Part shown: piece by piece, positions 36,189-45,035 of the stretch | How the letters are laid out: every line of letters starts with the position of its first letter | Position numbering within the stretch: position 1 is the stretch's first letter | DNA from: Bacteroidia bacterium | GTDB lineage: Bacteria; Bacteroidota; Bacteroidia; Flavobacteriales; Flavobacteriaceae | DNA: 64,000 nucleotides | NCBI GenBank assembly: GCA_030427735.1 | Contig: JAUIBP010000001.1 | Coordinates: 473,039 to 537,038 of the forward strand | Direction of reading: 5' to 3' | Notes under the pieces: generated by a model | The model's input: the letters and a program-made list of their open reading frames with translations, nothing else | What the model was told of the DNA's origin: nothing | The model's database searches: none | Made by a program: the position numbers and the translations under genes

Positions 36189-37460
36189 ATGGCAGTAGAT
36201 TTACTACTAGGGTTACAATGGGGAGACGAAGGCAAAGGAAAAATTGTTGATGTACTTACCTCTAAATACAATATTATTGCCCGTTTTCAAGGTGGTCCAA
36301 ATGCCGGCCACACCTTAGTTTTTAACGGTAAAAAACACGTTTTACACACCATCCCATCAGGAATTTTTCACGACGATGCTACTAACCTGGTTGGTAACGG
36401 TGTCGTTATAGACCCTGTTATTTTCAAAAAAGAATTAGATAAACTAGACGAGCAAAATGTAAATTACAAAACATCGTTGCTAATCTCTAGAAAAGCCCAT
36501 ATTATACTACCAACCCACCGTCTTTTAGACGCTGCTAGCGAGGCCTCTAAAGGTAAAGCCAAAATAGGCTCTACACTAAAAGGTATTGGTCCAACTTATA
36601 TGGATAAAACTGGGCGTAACGGTATGCGCGTAGGCGATTTAGAACTTAGCGACTGGAAAGAACGCTATAGAGCTTTAGCCGACAAACACGAAGCTATGAT
36701 CGATTTTTACAATGTAGAAATTCAATACGATTTAGCTGAATTAGAAGCCGAATTCTTTGAAGCTGTAGAAGTTTTAAAATCGTTACAGTTTATAGATTCT
36801 GAAGAATATGTATTTCAAGCTCAAAAAGCAGGAAAATCTATTTTAGCAGAAGGTGCTCAAGGCTCGTTATTAGATATCGATTTCGGTACCTATCCTTTTG
36901 TAACCTCGAGCAATACTACTGCTGCTGGTGCTTGCACAGGTTTAGGGGTTGCCCCTAACCAGATAGGCGAAGTATTTGGTATTTTTAAAGCCTATACCAC
37001 ACGTGTTGGTTCTGGTCCGTTCCCTACCGAGTTATTCGACGAAGATGGTGCCACCATGGCAAAAGTTGGTCATGAATTTGGTGCAACAACTGGTCGCCCA
37101 AGACGTTGTGGCTGGTTAGATTTAGTTGCCTTAAAATACGCTTGCCAAGTTAACGGTGTTACACAACTTATGATGATGAAAGCAGATGTTTTATCGGGCT
37201 TTAAATCGTTAAAAGTATGTACTGCTTACAAATATAAAGGTGAAGTTATCGAGCATTTCCCATATAATATAGAGCCAGAAAATGTAGAGCCGATTTACAC
37301 AGAATTTGAAGGTTGGAGCGAAGACTTAACAAAAATGTCTGATTACAGCGAATTACCAAAAGCTTTAAACGATTATATCGCATTTTTAGAAAAAGCCTTA
37401 GAAACACCTATTACCATAGTTTCTGTAGGGCCAGACAGAAAAGAAACTATCTTTAGATAA
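36189..37460 (+). CDS. purA: Adenylosuccinate synthase
   Basis: A 423-aa enzyme joining IMP and aspartate with GTP, the first step to AMP. The P-loop-like GLQWGDEGKGK is at 8-18, followed by RFQGGPNAGHT, GIGPTYMDKTGRNGMR, EGAQGSLLDIDFGTYPFVTSSNTT and TTGRPRRCGWLD. Full length for the family. It ends before a strong terminator and is probably co-transcribed with the Fur-family gene. Confidence 0.97.
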   Translation: MAVDLLLGLQWGDEGKGKIVDVLTSKYNIIARFQGGPNAGHTLVFNGKKHVLHTIPSGIFHDDATNLVGNGVVIDPVIFKKELDKLDEQNVNYKTSLLISRKAHIILPTHRLLDAASEASKGKAKIGSTLKGIGPTYMDKTGRNGMRVGDLELSDWKERYRALADKHEAMIDFYNVEIQYDLAELEAEFFEAVEVLKSLQFIDSEEYVFQAQKAGKSILAEGAQGSLLDIDFGTYPFVTSSNTTAAGACTGLGVAPNQIGEVFGIFKAYTTRVGSGPFPTELFDEDGATMAKVGHEFGATTGRPRRCGWLDLVALKYACQVNGVTQLMMMKADVLSGFKSLKVCTAYKYKGEVIEHFPYNIEPENVEPIYTEFEGWSEDLTKMSDYSELPKALNDYIAFLEKALETPITIVSVGPDRKETIFR

Positions 37461-37486
37461 ACCGTTCTGCTCCTAAAAACAAAATC

Positions 37487-37523
37487 AACGCCTGCTTAAA
37501 TCGTCTTTTAAGCAGGCGTTTTT
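37487..37523 (+). terminator. purA terminator
   Basis: Perfect 14-bp inverted repeat (37487-37500 with 37507-37520), 6-nt loop, then T. Confidence 0.88.
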
Positions 37524-37568
37524 ATCCTAAATCTTTTATAATGCTGTATCGCAAATCATTTATATCCT

Positions 37569-37576
37569 TATTTTTG
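37569..37576 (+). promoter_or_regulatory. -7 element for the OstA-like gene
   Basis: TATTTTTG, an exact TAnnTTTG match, 16 nt upstream of the TTG start at 37593. Confidence 0.55.
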
Positions 37577-37592
37577 CTACAAATATTTTAAA

Positions 37593-39410
37593 TTGAAAAC
37601 ACACCAATATCTTTATATATTATTATGTTTAAGTTTCTTGTGGTGTTTTAGCATGCAGGCTCAGGAACAAAAACAGAAGCGAATACAAATCCAATACTCC
37701 GGATTTTTAACCTTCGACGAAGCCAAATATCCAGGAGCAAAAATACTAACACGAGACGATTCAAGTCAAATCCATATCATTCACGAAGGTGTAAACATGT
37801 GGTGCGACCAAGCAATACATTATGGCAACGAAGATTTTATAGAAGCCTATGGTCATGTAAAAATGAAACAAGGCGACACAATAAATATGAATGCCAAATA
37901 TGTAGAATACAGCGGAAAAACCAAATTGGCATTTGCAAGTGGCGACGTGGTATTAACCGAACCAAGTTCGGTACTTACTACAGATACATTGTATTTTGAC
38001 AGGTTAAAACAACAGGCATTTTACAAAACAGGCGGTAAAGTTGTGCGAGACTCTTCGGGCACTATAACCAGTAAAATTGGCCGTTATTATATGAATGCCA
38101 AGAAGTACCAATTTGTAAGCAAAGTTAAGCTTGTTAATCCCGAATACGTATTAGACACAGAGCAACTGGACTATTACACACAAAATGCACTAGCTTACAT
38201 GTACGGCCCTAGTACCATAACTGGCGAAACTTCAAAAATATATTGCGAACGCGGCTTTTACGACACCCAAAACGACACAGGATATTTCATTAAAAACTCT
38301 AGAATAGACTACGATAACAGAGTGGTTGAAGGCGATAGCCTGTATTTTAATAGAGCGAATAGTTTTGCATCGGCAACCAACAATATTAAAGTTACAGACA
38401 CACTTAATAATAGTGTGATAAAAGGACACTATGCTGAAGTATATCGTGATAAAGATTCTGTTTTTATAACAAAACGCGCCTTGGCAATTTCTGTTCAAGA
38501 ACGAGATTCACTTTACATTCATGGCGATACGCTTATGGTTACAGGAAAACCAGAACACCGCATAACCAGAGCGTTCAGAAATGTAAAAATGTACAAATCG
38601 GATATGAGTGGTAAGGCCGATTCTATTCATATGGATCAGAAATCAGGATTAACCCAATTAATTAACTTGGGTCGTTTAGCACCCAAAGATAATTTTGCAG
38701 TAAAACGCAGGCCTATACTCTGGAATTTCGAGAACCAGATGACTGGCGATACCATTCATATTAAATCGAATACCAAAGCAGAAAAATTAGATTCCTTAAT
38801 TGTATTCAACAATGCCTTTATTATAAACAAAGATACTGTTGGTAGTGGCTTCAATCAGATTACTGGACAAAAACTATACGGTCTTTTTAACGATGAAAAC
38901 CAATTACGGCAAGTCGATATTATAAAAAATGCAGAATCGATATATTATGCCCGAAACGATAAACAAGAATTAATAGGCATCGAAAAATCGAAATCGGCCA
39001 ATATCACCATATTCTTTACGGGCAATACCATTGATGAACTTCGAAAAATAAACCAAGTAGACGGCACGCTTTCACCCGAATCTAAATTCCCTGAAAACGC
39101 TCGAAAATTAAGAGGGTTTGATTGGCGTGAAGACGAACGCCCAAAAAGTGTAAACGATTTATTTAGCGACGACCCACCCTTAAATCTTCCTGTAATAAAA
39201 GGCTTAGCGCCTTATGTACCGCAAGAAGAGTTTTTTGATGACGATTTAAGAGCGCGCGCGCAACAAGCCGAAGAACAGAATAAAGCTAAAAATATTCAAA
39301 AACCTGCAAAAGCCTCTAGACATTTACCAAGTAAGGATTCTATACCTAACTTTCAACCGCCTCAAAAAACGCTACAAAAGCCAAAACTACAAGAAAAAAA
39401 GCAGTCTTAA
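37593..39410 (+). CDS. OstA/LptA-like periplasmic protein
   Basis: A 605-aa exported protein. The start is TTG 37593: the signal peptide (ends SMQAQ) requires it, and the next ATG falls at the cleavage site. Repeated beta-strand units typical of OstA/LptA jellyrolls include AIHYGNEDFIEAYGHVKMKQGDTINMN, YVEYSGKTKLAFASGDVVLTEPSS and TLYFDRLKQQAFYKTG. The C-terminal 70 residues are charged and Pro/Gln-rich. LptA bridges the periplasm for LPS export; at three times the size of E. coli LptA, this is the long Bacteroidota form. It overlaps the aminotransferase start by one base. Confidence 0.83.
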   Translation: MKTHQYLYILLCLSFLWCFSMQAQEQKQKRIQIQYSGFLTFDEAKYPGAKILTRDDSSQIHIIHEGVNMWCDQAIHYGNEDFIEAYGHVKMKQGDTINMNAKYVEYSGKTKLAFASGDVVLTEPSSVLTTDTLYFDRLKQQAFYKTGGKVVRDSSGTITSKIGRYYMNAKKYQFVSKVKLVNPEYVLDTEQLDYYTQNALAYMYGPSTITGETSKIYCERGFYDTQNDTGYFIKNSRIDYDNRVVEGDSLYFNRANSFASATNNIKVTDTLNNSVIKGHYAEVYRDKDSVFITKRALAISVQERDSLYIHGDTLMVTGKPEHRITRAFRNVKMYKSDMSGKADSIHMDQKSGLTQLINLGRLAPKDNFAVKRRPILWNFENQMTGDTIHIKSNTKAEKLDSLIVFNNAFIINKDTVGSGFNQITGQKLYGLFNDENQLRQVDIIKNAESIYYARNDKQELIGIEKSKSANITIFFTGNTIDELRKINQVDGTLSPESKFPENARKLRGFDWREDERPKSVNDLFSDDPPLNLPVIKGLAPYVPQEEFFDDDLRARAQQAEEQNKAKNIQKPAKASRHLPSKDSIPNFQPPQKTLQKPKLQEKKQS

Positions 39411-40591
39411 TGAGATCAGATTTTTTTAAATATCAAGCGCAAACATCACCTGCACCTTTAGCTATGGAAATTTCGCATGCTAAAGGTTCTTACATTTACG
39501 ACACTAACAACAAAGCCTATTTAGATTTTGTTGCTGGCGTATCAGCTTGTGCGCTCGGTCACGGACATCCTAGAGTTGTAAACGCTATAAAAGCACAATT
39601 AGACAAATACATGCATGTTATGGTTTACGGCGAATACATTCAAAAACCCGCGGTAGATCTTGCTCGTTTTATTGCCGATCATACCCCAGAACCCTTAGAA
39701 AAAACCTACTTAACTAATTCTGGAACCGAAGCCATAGAAGGCGCTTTAAAATTAGCGAAACGAGCCACTGGCCGATCGGAAATAATTGCTGCAAAACACG
39801 CATACCACGGCAATACCATGGGTTCTATGAGCGTTATGGGTTACGAAGCCCGCAAACAAGCCTACAGACCAATTGTTCCTGGAACGCAATTTATTACTTT
39901 TAATAATGAAAACGACTTATCTAAAATAACCACAAAAACAGCAGCTGTAATTTTAGAAACCATACAAGGAGGCGCTGGATTTCTAGAACCAAAAAACAAC
40001 TATTTATTAAAAGTAAAACAACAGTGCGAAGCTGTTGGCGCATTGCTTATATTAGACGAAATACAACCCGGAATTGGCAGAACAGGCAAGCTTTTTGGTT
40101 TCGAAAATTACCAGTGTACACCAGATATTTTGGTTATGGGTAAAGGTCTTGGAGGCGGCATGCCTATTGGGGCTTTTACAGCATCTTCGGCACTAATGTC
40201 GCATTTACAAGAGCATCCTAAAATGGGGCACATAACCACTTTTGGTGGTCATCCGGTAATCGCCGCCGCCGCATTAGCCACTCTGCAAGAAATTACCGAA
40301 ACCAACCTTATGCCTGCTGCTTTAGAAAAAGAACAACTTTTTAGAAACGCATTACAGCATCCTTTAATTACCGAAATAAGAGGAAAAGGACTTATGTTAG
40401 CCGCCTTAACACCAAGTGCAGAAATAACCAATCAAGTCATTTTAGAAGCTCAAGACCAAGGCCTTATTTCGTTTTGGTTGCTTTTTGAACCTAAAGCCAT
40501 CAGAATTACACCACCTTTAACCATTTCTAAAACAGAAATAGAACAAGGTTGTGGCATTATTATTGATATTCTAAACCGCATAAACAACTAA
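39410..40591 (+). CDS. Class III PLP-dependent aminotransferase
   Basis: A 393-aa fold-type I aminotransferase of the ornithine/acetylornithine group. NSGTEAIEGALKLAKRATGR binds the cofactor phosphate, LDEIQPGIGRTGKLF carries the cofactor Asp, and MGKGLGGGMPIGAF has the Schiff-base Lys245. FGGHPVIAAAA follows. The substrate is not fixed: no arginine or biotin genes are near. Coupled to the OstA-like gene by TAATG. Confidence 0.87.
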   Translation: MRSDFFKYQAQTSPAPLAMEISHAKGSYIYDTNNKAYLDFVAGVSACALGHGHPRVVNAIKAQLDKYMHVMVYGEYIQKPAVDLARFIADHTPEPLEKTYLTNSGTEAIEGALKLAKRATGRSEIIAAKHAYHGNTMGSMSVMGYEARKQAYRPIVPGTQFITFNNENDLSKITTKTAAVILETIQGGAGFLEPKNNYLLKVKQQCEAVGALLILDEIQPGIGRTGKLFGFENYQCTPDILVMGKGLGGGMPIGAFTASSALMSHLQEHPKMGHITTFGGHPVIAAAALATLQEITETNLMPAALEKEQLFRNALQHPLITEIRGKGLMLAALTPSAEITNQVILEAQDQGLISFWLLFEPKAIRITPPLTISKTEIEQGCGIIIDILNRINN

Positions 40592-40733
40592 AAATCATAC
40601 GTATATATTGTATTTTAACCTTGTTTCACGATACCTGTTGATTACTTTGTTAAAAACATTTACATTTTAAACCCATTATAAAGTATTTAGTACACTACAT
40701 TTAATGGTAGTAGAAACCATATACATTTTGCCT

Positions 40734-42122
40734 ATGGAGTTCAGTCCTAACAACAACGAGTTACCTTTAACAAAATTTGAATCGATGCTTAAAACCAACC
40801 ATGTTTTATTTTTTGATTCTGAAGAATTTGAAAACATCATCCATTATTACCTCGATTTAGGAAAAATTGCACTTGCTAAAAAAGCCATAAAATTAGGTTT
40901 AGACCAACATCCCACATCCACCAATTTAAAACTCTTTAAAGTTGAAGTTTACGTTTTCGAAAACAAGTTGGAGGAAGCCGATGTTATGTTAAACGAGCTT
41001 TACAATTTAGAACCCCATAACGAAGAAATTTACATCCAAAAGGCTAATATCCTTTCTAAAAGAGATCAGCACGAAGATGCTATAGACCTTCTAAAAAAAG
41101 CCATCGATTTATCTCAAGACGATGCCTCCGACCTGTATTCTTTAATAGGTATGGAATATTTGTTTTTAGACAAATTTGAAGACGCAAAAGATAATTTCAT
41201 AAAATGTTTAGAGTCCGATTTAGAAGATTACTCGGCACTTTATAACATGGTGTATTGTTTCGAGTTTTTAGAACAACACCAAGAAGCTATAGATTATTTA
41301 AATATTTATATTGATAAAAATCCTTACAGCGAAGTGGCTTGGCACCAGTTAGGAAAACAATATGTCGCCTTAAAACGCCATAAAAAAGCCATTGCAGCTT
41401 TTGATTTTGCCATTATTTCAGACGATACTTTTGTTGGAGCCTACATCGAAAAAGGTAAAGTTTTAGAAAAACTAAAACGTTTTGAAGAAGCTATAGAATG
41501 CTATACCACCTCGTTAACCTTAGACGATCCTACCTCGTTTGCCTTGTTGCGCATAGGACATTGCTACGAAAAATTAGGCAATCAAGAATTGGCTGTTCAA
41601 TATTACTACAAAACCGTTCACGAAGACCCTTTATTAGACAAAGGTTGGGTTGCCATTACCAAATTTTACAACAAGCAACGCAACTTTCAAAAATCGTTAC
41701 ACTACATTAATAAAGCTATAAATATTGATAGTGAAAATGTAAAATATTGGAAATTATACGCACAGATTAATCACCGTTTAAATCATTTAGAAGAAGCAGA
41801 ACGCGGATTTAAAAAGACACTAGAACTCGGCAATTACGAGCTCAATACTTGGTTAACCCGTTGCGATATTCTTATAGAAATTGATGAACCCGAGGCTGCG
41901 ATTTACAATTTATTGCAAGCCATGGAATTTTATCCAGAAAATGCCGAAATAGAGTATCGATTAGCTGGTTTATACCACGTTACAAACGAAACAGAAAAAG
42001 CTAGTTTTCACTTAAAAAATGCCTTACTGTACAACCCTGACTATATTTTTATTATAGAGGAATTATTTCCAGAAACCTACAAATCGTCCTTTTTAAAAAA
42101 AGCACTTAAACCAAAAGAATAA
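40734..42122 (+). CDS. Tetratricopeptide-repeat protein
   Basis: A cytoplasmic TPR solenoid, 462 aa from ATG 40734 (ATG 40704 would add ten residues). No signal peptide or TM. At least ten TPR units are visible, for example EEIYIQKANILSKRDQHEDA, SEVAWHQLGKQYVALKRHKK and AEIEYRLAGLYHVTNETEKA. An acidic N-terminal region precedes them. The partner is unknown. It stands between the aminotransferase and the DUF368 pair in a co-directional block. Confidence 0.8.
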   Translation: MEFSPNNNELPLTKFESMLKTNHVLFFDSEEFENIIHYYLDLGKIALAKKAIKLGLDQHPTSTNLKLFKVEVYVFENKLEEADVMLNELYNLEPHNEEIYIQKANILSKRDQHEDAIDLLKKAIDLSQDDASDLYSLIGMEYLFLDKFEDAKDNFIKCLESDLEDYSALYNMVYCFEFLEQHQEAIDYLNIYIDKNPYSEVAWHQLGKQYVALKRHKKAIAAFDFAIISDDTFVGAYIEKGKVLEKLKRFEEAIECYTTSLTLDDPTSFALLRIGHCYEKLGNQELAVQYYYKTVHEDPLLDKGWVAITKFYNKQRNFQKSLHYINKAINIDSENVKYWKLYAQINHRLNHLEEAERGFKKTLELGNYELNTWLTRCDILIEIDEPEAAIYNLLQAMEFYPENAEIEYRLAGLYHVTNETEKASFHLKNALLYNPDYIFIIEELFPETYKSSFLKKALKPKE

Positions 42123-42175
42123 CCTGCTTTAGGTGTAAAAATTATTACCTTTGGTTTTCAATTTAAAACCAAAAA

Positions 42176-43180
42176 ATGCAACGACGCTTAAAAGATTATT
42201 TCATTATATCTTTAAAAGGATTAGCTATGGGAGCTGCCGATGCGGTTCCTGGTGTTTCGGGAGGCACAATAGCTTTTATTTCTGGAATTTACGAAGAACT
42301 CATCAACACCATTAGCGGAGTTAACAAATCTCTTTTTACCACATGGCGCAAGCAAGGTTTTAAAGCGTTTTGGAACCAATTAAACGGTAATTTTCTGCTA
42401 GCCCTACTTACAGGCATCGTAATAAGCTTTGTAAGCTTTATGCGCATTGCCAAGTACTTACTAGAACATCAACCCATTTTAATTTGGTCGTTTTTCTTTG
42501 GTCTTATTATCGCCAGTATTTATTTTGTTGGTAAACAAATTAAAAAATGGAATTTAGCAACCATAATTAGTGCCATTCTAGGAGCAATTATTGCTTTTTA
42601 TATTTCTACATTACCAGCTCTGAATACCACAAACAGTCCGTGGTTTTTATTTTTTGCAGGAGCCATAGCCATTTGCGCCATGATTTTACCTGGCATCTCA
42701 GGATCGTTTATTCTAGTTATTTTAGGAGCGTATAAAACATTAAGCGATGCCCTTAGTGATTTCGATATTAAAAGAATTGCGCTATTTGCCTCGGGTGCAC
42801 TTATAGGGCTGCTTAGCTTTAGTCATCTTTTAAAATGGCTTTTTAAACACTATCACAACACTACACTAGCGGTACTTACAGGGTTTATTTTTGGGTCTTT
42901 AAATAAAGTGTGGCCTTGGAAATTGACAGCTACAGTTTTAGAAAAGGAATCGGGGCAAATTATTCCGTTTTCGGAAGTCTCAAAACTAGGCACTTTATCA
43001 ATTTTCGAGAAGCAAACTGGCCTCACTGATCTCTACAAAACAGTTACCGAGCAAAGTACTTGGGCTTCAACTTATACCGATTTAAATCAGGTTAACGCGC
43101 AGCTAATACCTGCCATTGGCTTAATGATAATTGGTTTTTTCACCATTTTTATTCTTGAAAAACTAGGTTCAAAACAATAG
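42176..43180 (+). CDS. DUF368 membrane protein, copy 1 (undecaprenyl-phosphate translocase family)
   Basis: A 334-aa polytopic membrane protein with about nine hydrophobic segments. The N-terminal DUF368 signature reads LKGLAMGAADAVPGVSGG, and an internal second half repeats the idea (ICAMILPGISGSFILVILG). Family knowledge: DUF368 proteins such as PopT recycle undecaprenyl phosphate across the inner membrane. Only 2 nt separate it from a paralogue. Start ATG 42176. Confidence 0.88.
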   Translation: MQRRLKDYFIISLKGLAMGAADAVPGVSGGTIAFISGIYEELINTISGVNKSLFTTWRKQGFKAFWNQLNGNFLLALLTGIVISFVSFMRIAKYLLEHQPILIWSFFFGLIIASIYFVGKQIKKWNLATIISAILGAIIAFYISTLPALNTTNSPWFLFFAGAIAICAMILPGISGSFILVILGAYKTLSDALSDFDIKRIALFASGALIGLLSFSHLLKWLFKHYHNTTLAVLTGFIFGSLNKVWPWKLTATVLEKESGQIIPFSEVSKLGTLSIFEKQTGLTDLYKTVTEQSTWASTYTDLNQVNAQLIPAIGLMIIGFFTIFILEKLGSKQ

Positions 43181-43182
43181 TA

Positions 43183-44199
43183 ATGGAAAGTACCAGAACC
43201 TTTACGGACAAAATCTTTCTAATCTTAAAAGGATTAGGTATGGGAGCTGCCAATAAAGTTCCTGGTGTTTCTGGAGGTGTAGTAGCTTTTGTTTCTGGGT
43301 TTTACGAAGAGTTTATTTATTCGCTTCAAAAAATAAATGGTAAAGCCTTTAAATTGTTAATAAACGGCCGATTTAAAAGTTTTTATCAATACGTAAACGG
43401 TCGCTTTTTAAGTCTGCTGTTTCTTGGCATGATTATTAGTTATTTTAGTGTTTCTAAACTATTAGACTACCTTATTAAACACTACGAACTTTATGTCTGG
43501 AGTGTGTTTTTTGGTATGATTATAGGCTCTATCTATTACATTAGTAAAGATTTTAAAGAGTGGAATTACAAAACATTAACAGCTTTAATAATTGGCACAT
43601 TACTGGGGCTAAGTGTTAGTTTTTTAGATCCCGCAACAGAAAACGACAATTTGTGGTTTGTGTTTTTTTGTGGTATTATAAGTGTATCTGGCATGACGCT
43701 TCCTGGGTTTTCGGGTTCGTTTATCTTAATACTTTTAGGCAACTACGTGTTATTATTAGTCGATTCTGTAAATGCATTATCCGATACTTTTGCCGATATT
43801 TTAAAATGGAATTTCGACTTTCTAAACAATCCATATAGAATTAGACTTTTAAAAGTGCTAGCCATTTTTACTTTGGGTTCTGTAACGGGATTAGTTACCT
43901 TTTCGCATCTTCTAAGCTACATCCTAAAACATTATAAAAGTATAACAATGGCGTCTATAATTGGATTTATTGTAGGTTCTTTAGGTGTGGTTTGGCCCTG
44001 GAAAAAAACAATTTATAAATTATCGAATACAGGCGATTTTGTTTTAGATTCTACCGGCTCAAAAATTATAACAAACTATACACGATACATTCCAGAATTT
44101 AATACCGAAACCGTTGCAGCCATTTTTTTTGTGATATTTGGCATTGCTATAGTTCTAGGATTAGAAATTTACGGACGAAAAACCAGACGAATTAAATGA
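43183..44199 (+). CDS. DUF368 membrane protein, copy 2 (paralogue)
   Basis: A 338-aa paralogue of the preceding gene. It has the matching LKGLGMGAANKVPGVSGG signature and MTLPGFSGSFILILLG in the second half. It differs in the 175-230 loop and C terminus, so the duplication is not recent. Two DUF368 copies suggest either a heterodimer or separate substrates or conditions (inference). The ATGA overlap with aroE indicates translational coupling. Confidence 0.88.
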   Translation: MESTRTFTDKIFLILKGLGMGAANKVPGVSGGVVAFVSGFYEEFIYSLQKINGKAFKLLINGRFKSFYQYVNGRFLSLLFLGMIISYFSVSKLLDYLIKHYELYVWSVFFGMIIGSIYYISKDFKEWNYKTLTALIIGTLLGLSVSFLDPATENDNLWFVFFCGIISVSGMTLPGFSGSFILILLGNYVLLLVDSVNALSDTFADILKWNFDFLNNPYRIRLLKVLAIFTLGSVTGLVTFSHLLSYILKHYKSITMASIIGFIVGSLGVVWPWKKTIYKLSNTGDFVLDSTGSKIITNYTRYIPEFNTETVAAIFFVIFGIAIVLGLEIYGRKTRRIK

Positions 44200-44936
44200 A
44201 TACACTAGGCCTTGTAGGAAAAAATATCTCTTACTCTTTCTCGAATTCTTATTTCAAACAAAAATTTGAAGATTTAAAAATTACCGACACTACGTATCAG
44301 AATTTCGATATTCAAGATATTTCCGAATTCCCTAACATATTTAAAGACCACCCCAATGTAAAAGGTTTAAATGTAACCATTCCTTATAAAGAGCAGGTTA
44401 TCCCCTATTTGCACAAGTTAAATAGTCGAGCCAAAAAAATTGGAGCGGTAAACACAATTAAAATAACAAAAAAAGGCAAATTAGTTGGTTATAATACCGA
44501 TTACTACGGATTCAAAAAATCGTTAGAACCACATTTACTATCGTACCACGACAAGGCTTTAATTTTAGGAACAGGAGGCGCCAGCAAAGCCATAGCTTAC
44601 GCTCTTAAAAAACTTAAAATTAAATTTCAATACGTGTCTCGAAGCCCAAAAAACGATAACACCATAAGTTACGAAAGCTTAAATAATGATATTATTGATG
44701 CGCATAAAATCATAATCAACTGTTCGCCAGTGGGTACATTTCCTAATATTCACGAATGCCCAGACATTCCTTACAACGCAATTGGCCGCGAACATATTTT
44801 ATTCGATTTAATTTACAACCCAGAAGAAACCCGATTTTTAAAGCACGGCAGAGAGCGCAAAGCAACCACAATTAATGGCCTTAACATGCTTATATTACAA
44901 GCCGAAAAAGCTTGGGATATCTGGAATTTATACTAG
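44196..44936 (+). CDS. aroE: Shikimate dehydrogenase
   Basis: A 246-aa NADP-dependent enzyme of chorismate synthesis. The substrate loop is YSFSNSYF in place of the usual S-x-S-x-x-x-H-N, the form common in Bacteroidota. Catalytic Lys is in NVTIPYKEQV, Asp in GYNTDYYGF, the nucleotide-binding loop is GTGGASKAIAYAL, and INGLNMLILQ closes the domain. It supplies chorismate for pathways including PabB at the left end of the window. Overlaps the upstream gene by 4 nt. Confidence 0.92.
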   Translation: MNTLGLVGKNISYSFSNSYFKQKFEDLKITDTTYQNFDIQDISEFPNIFKDHPNVKGLNVTIPYKEQVIPYLHKLNSRAKKIGAVNTIKITKKGKLVGYNTDYYGFKKSLEPHLLSYHDKALILGTGGASKAIAYALKKLKIKFQYVSRSPKNDNTISYESLNNDIIDAHKIIINCSPVGTFPNIHECPDIPYNAIGREHILFDLIYNPEETRFLKHGRERKATTINGLNMLILQAEKAWDIWNLY

Positions 44937-44974
44937 CCAATACAACCTTTACATTTAAAGATTACAACACTTTG

Positions 44975-45001
44975 TAAATATACTAGTTGTTAGTATATTT
45001 A
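44975..45001. promoter_or_regulatory. Palindrome overlapping a -7-like element upstream of the DUF349 gene
   Basis: Perfect 11-bp inverted repeat (44975-44985 and 44991-45001) with a 5-nt spacer. The right arm includes TATATTTA, a one-base variant of the -7 element, 34 nt upstream of ATG 45036. It could be an operator, or a weak AT-only terminator for aroE. Confidence 0.45.
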
Positions 45002-45035
45002 GAACTTATATTAACGTACATAAACATTTTTTAAA

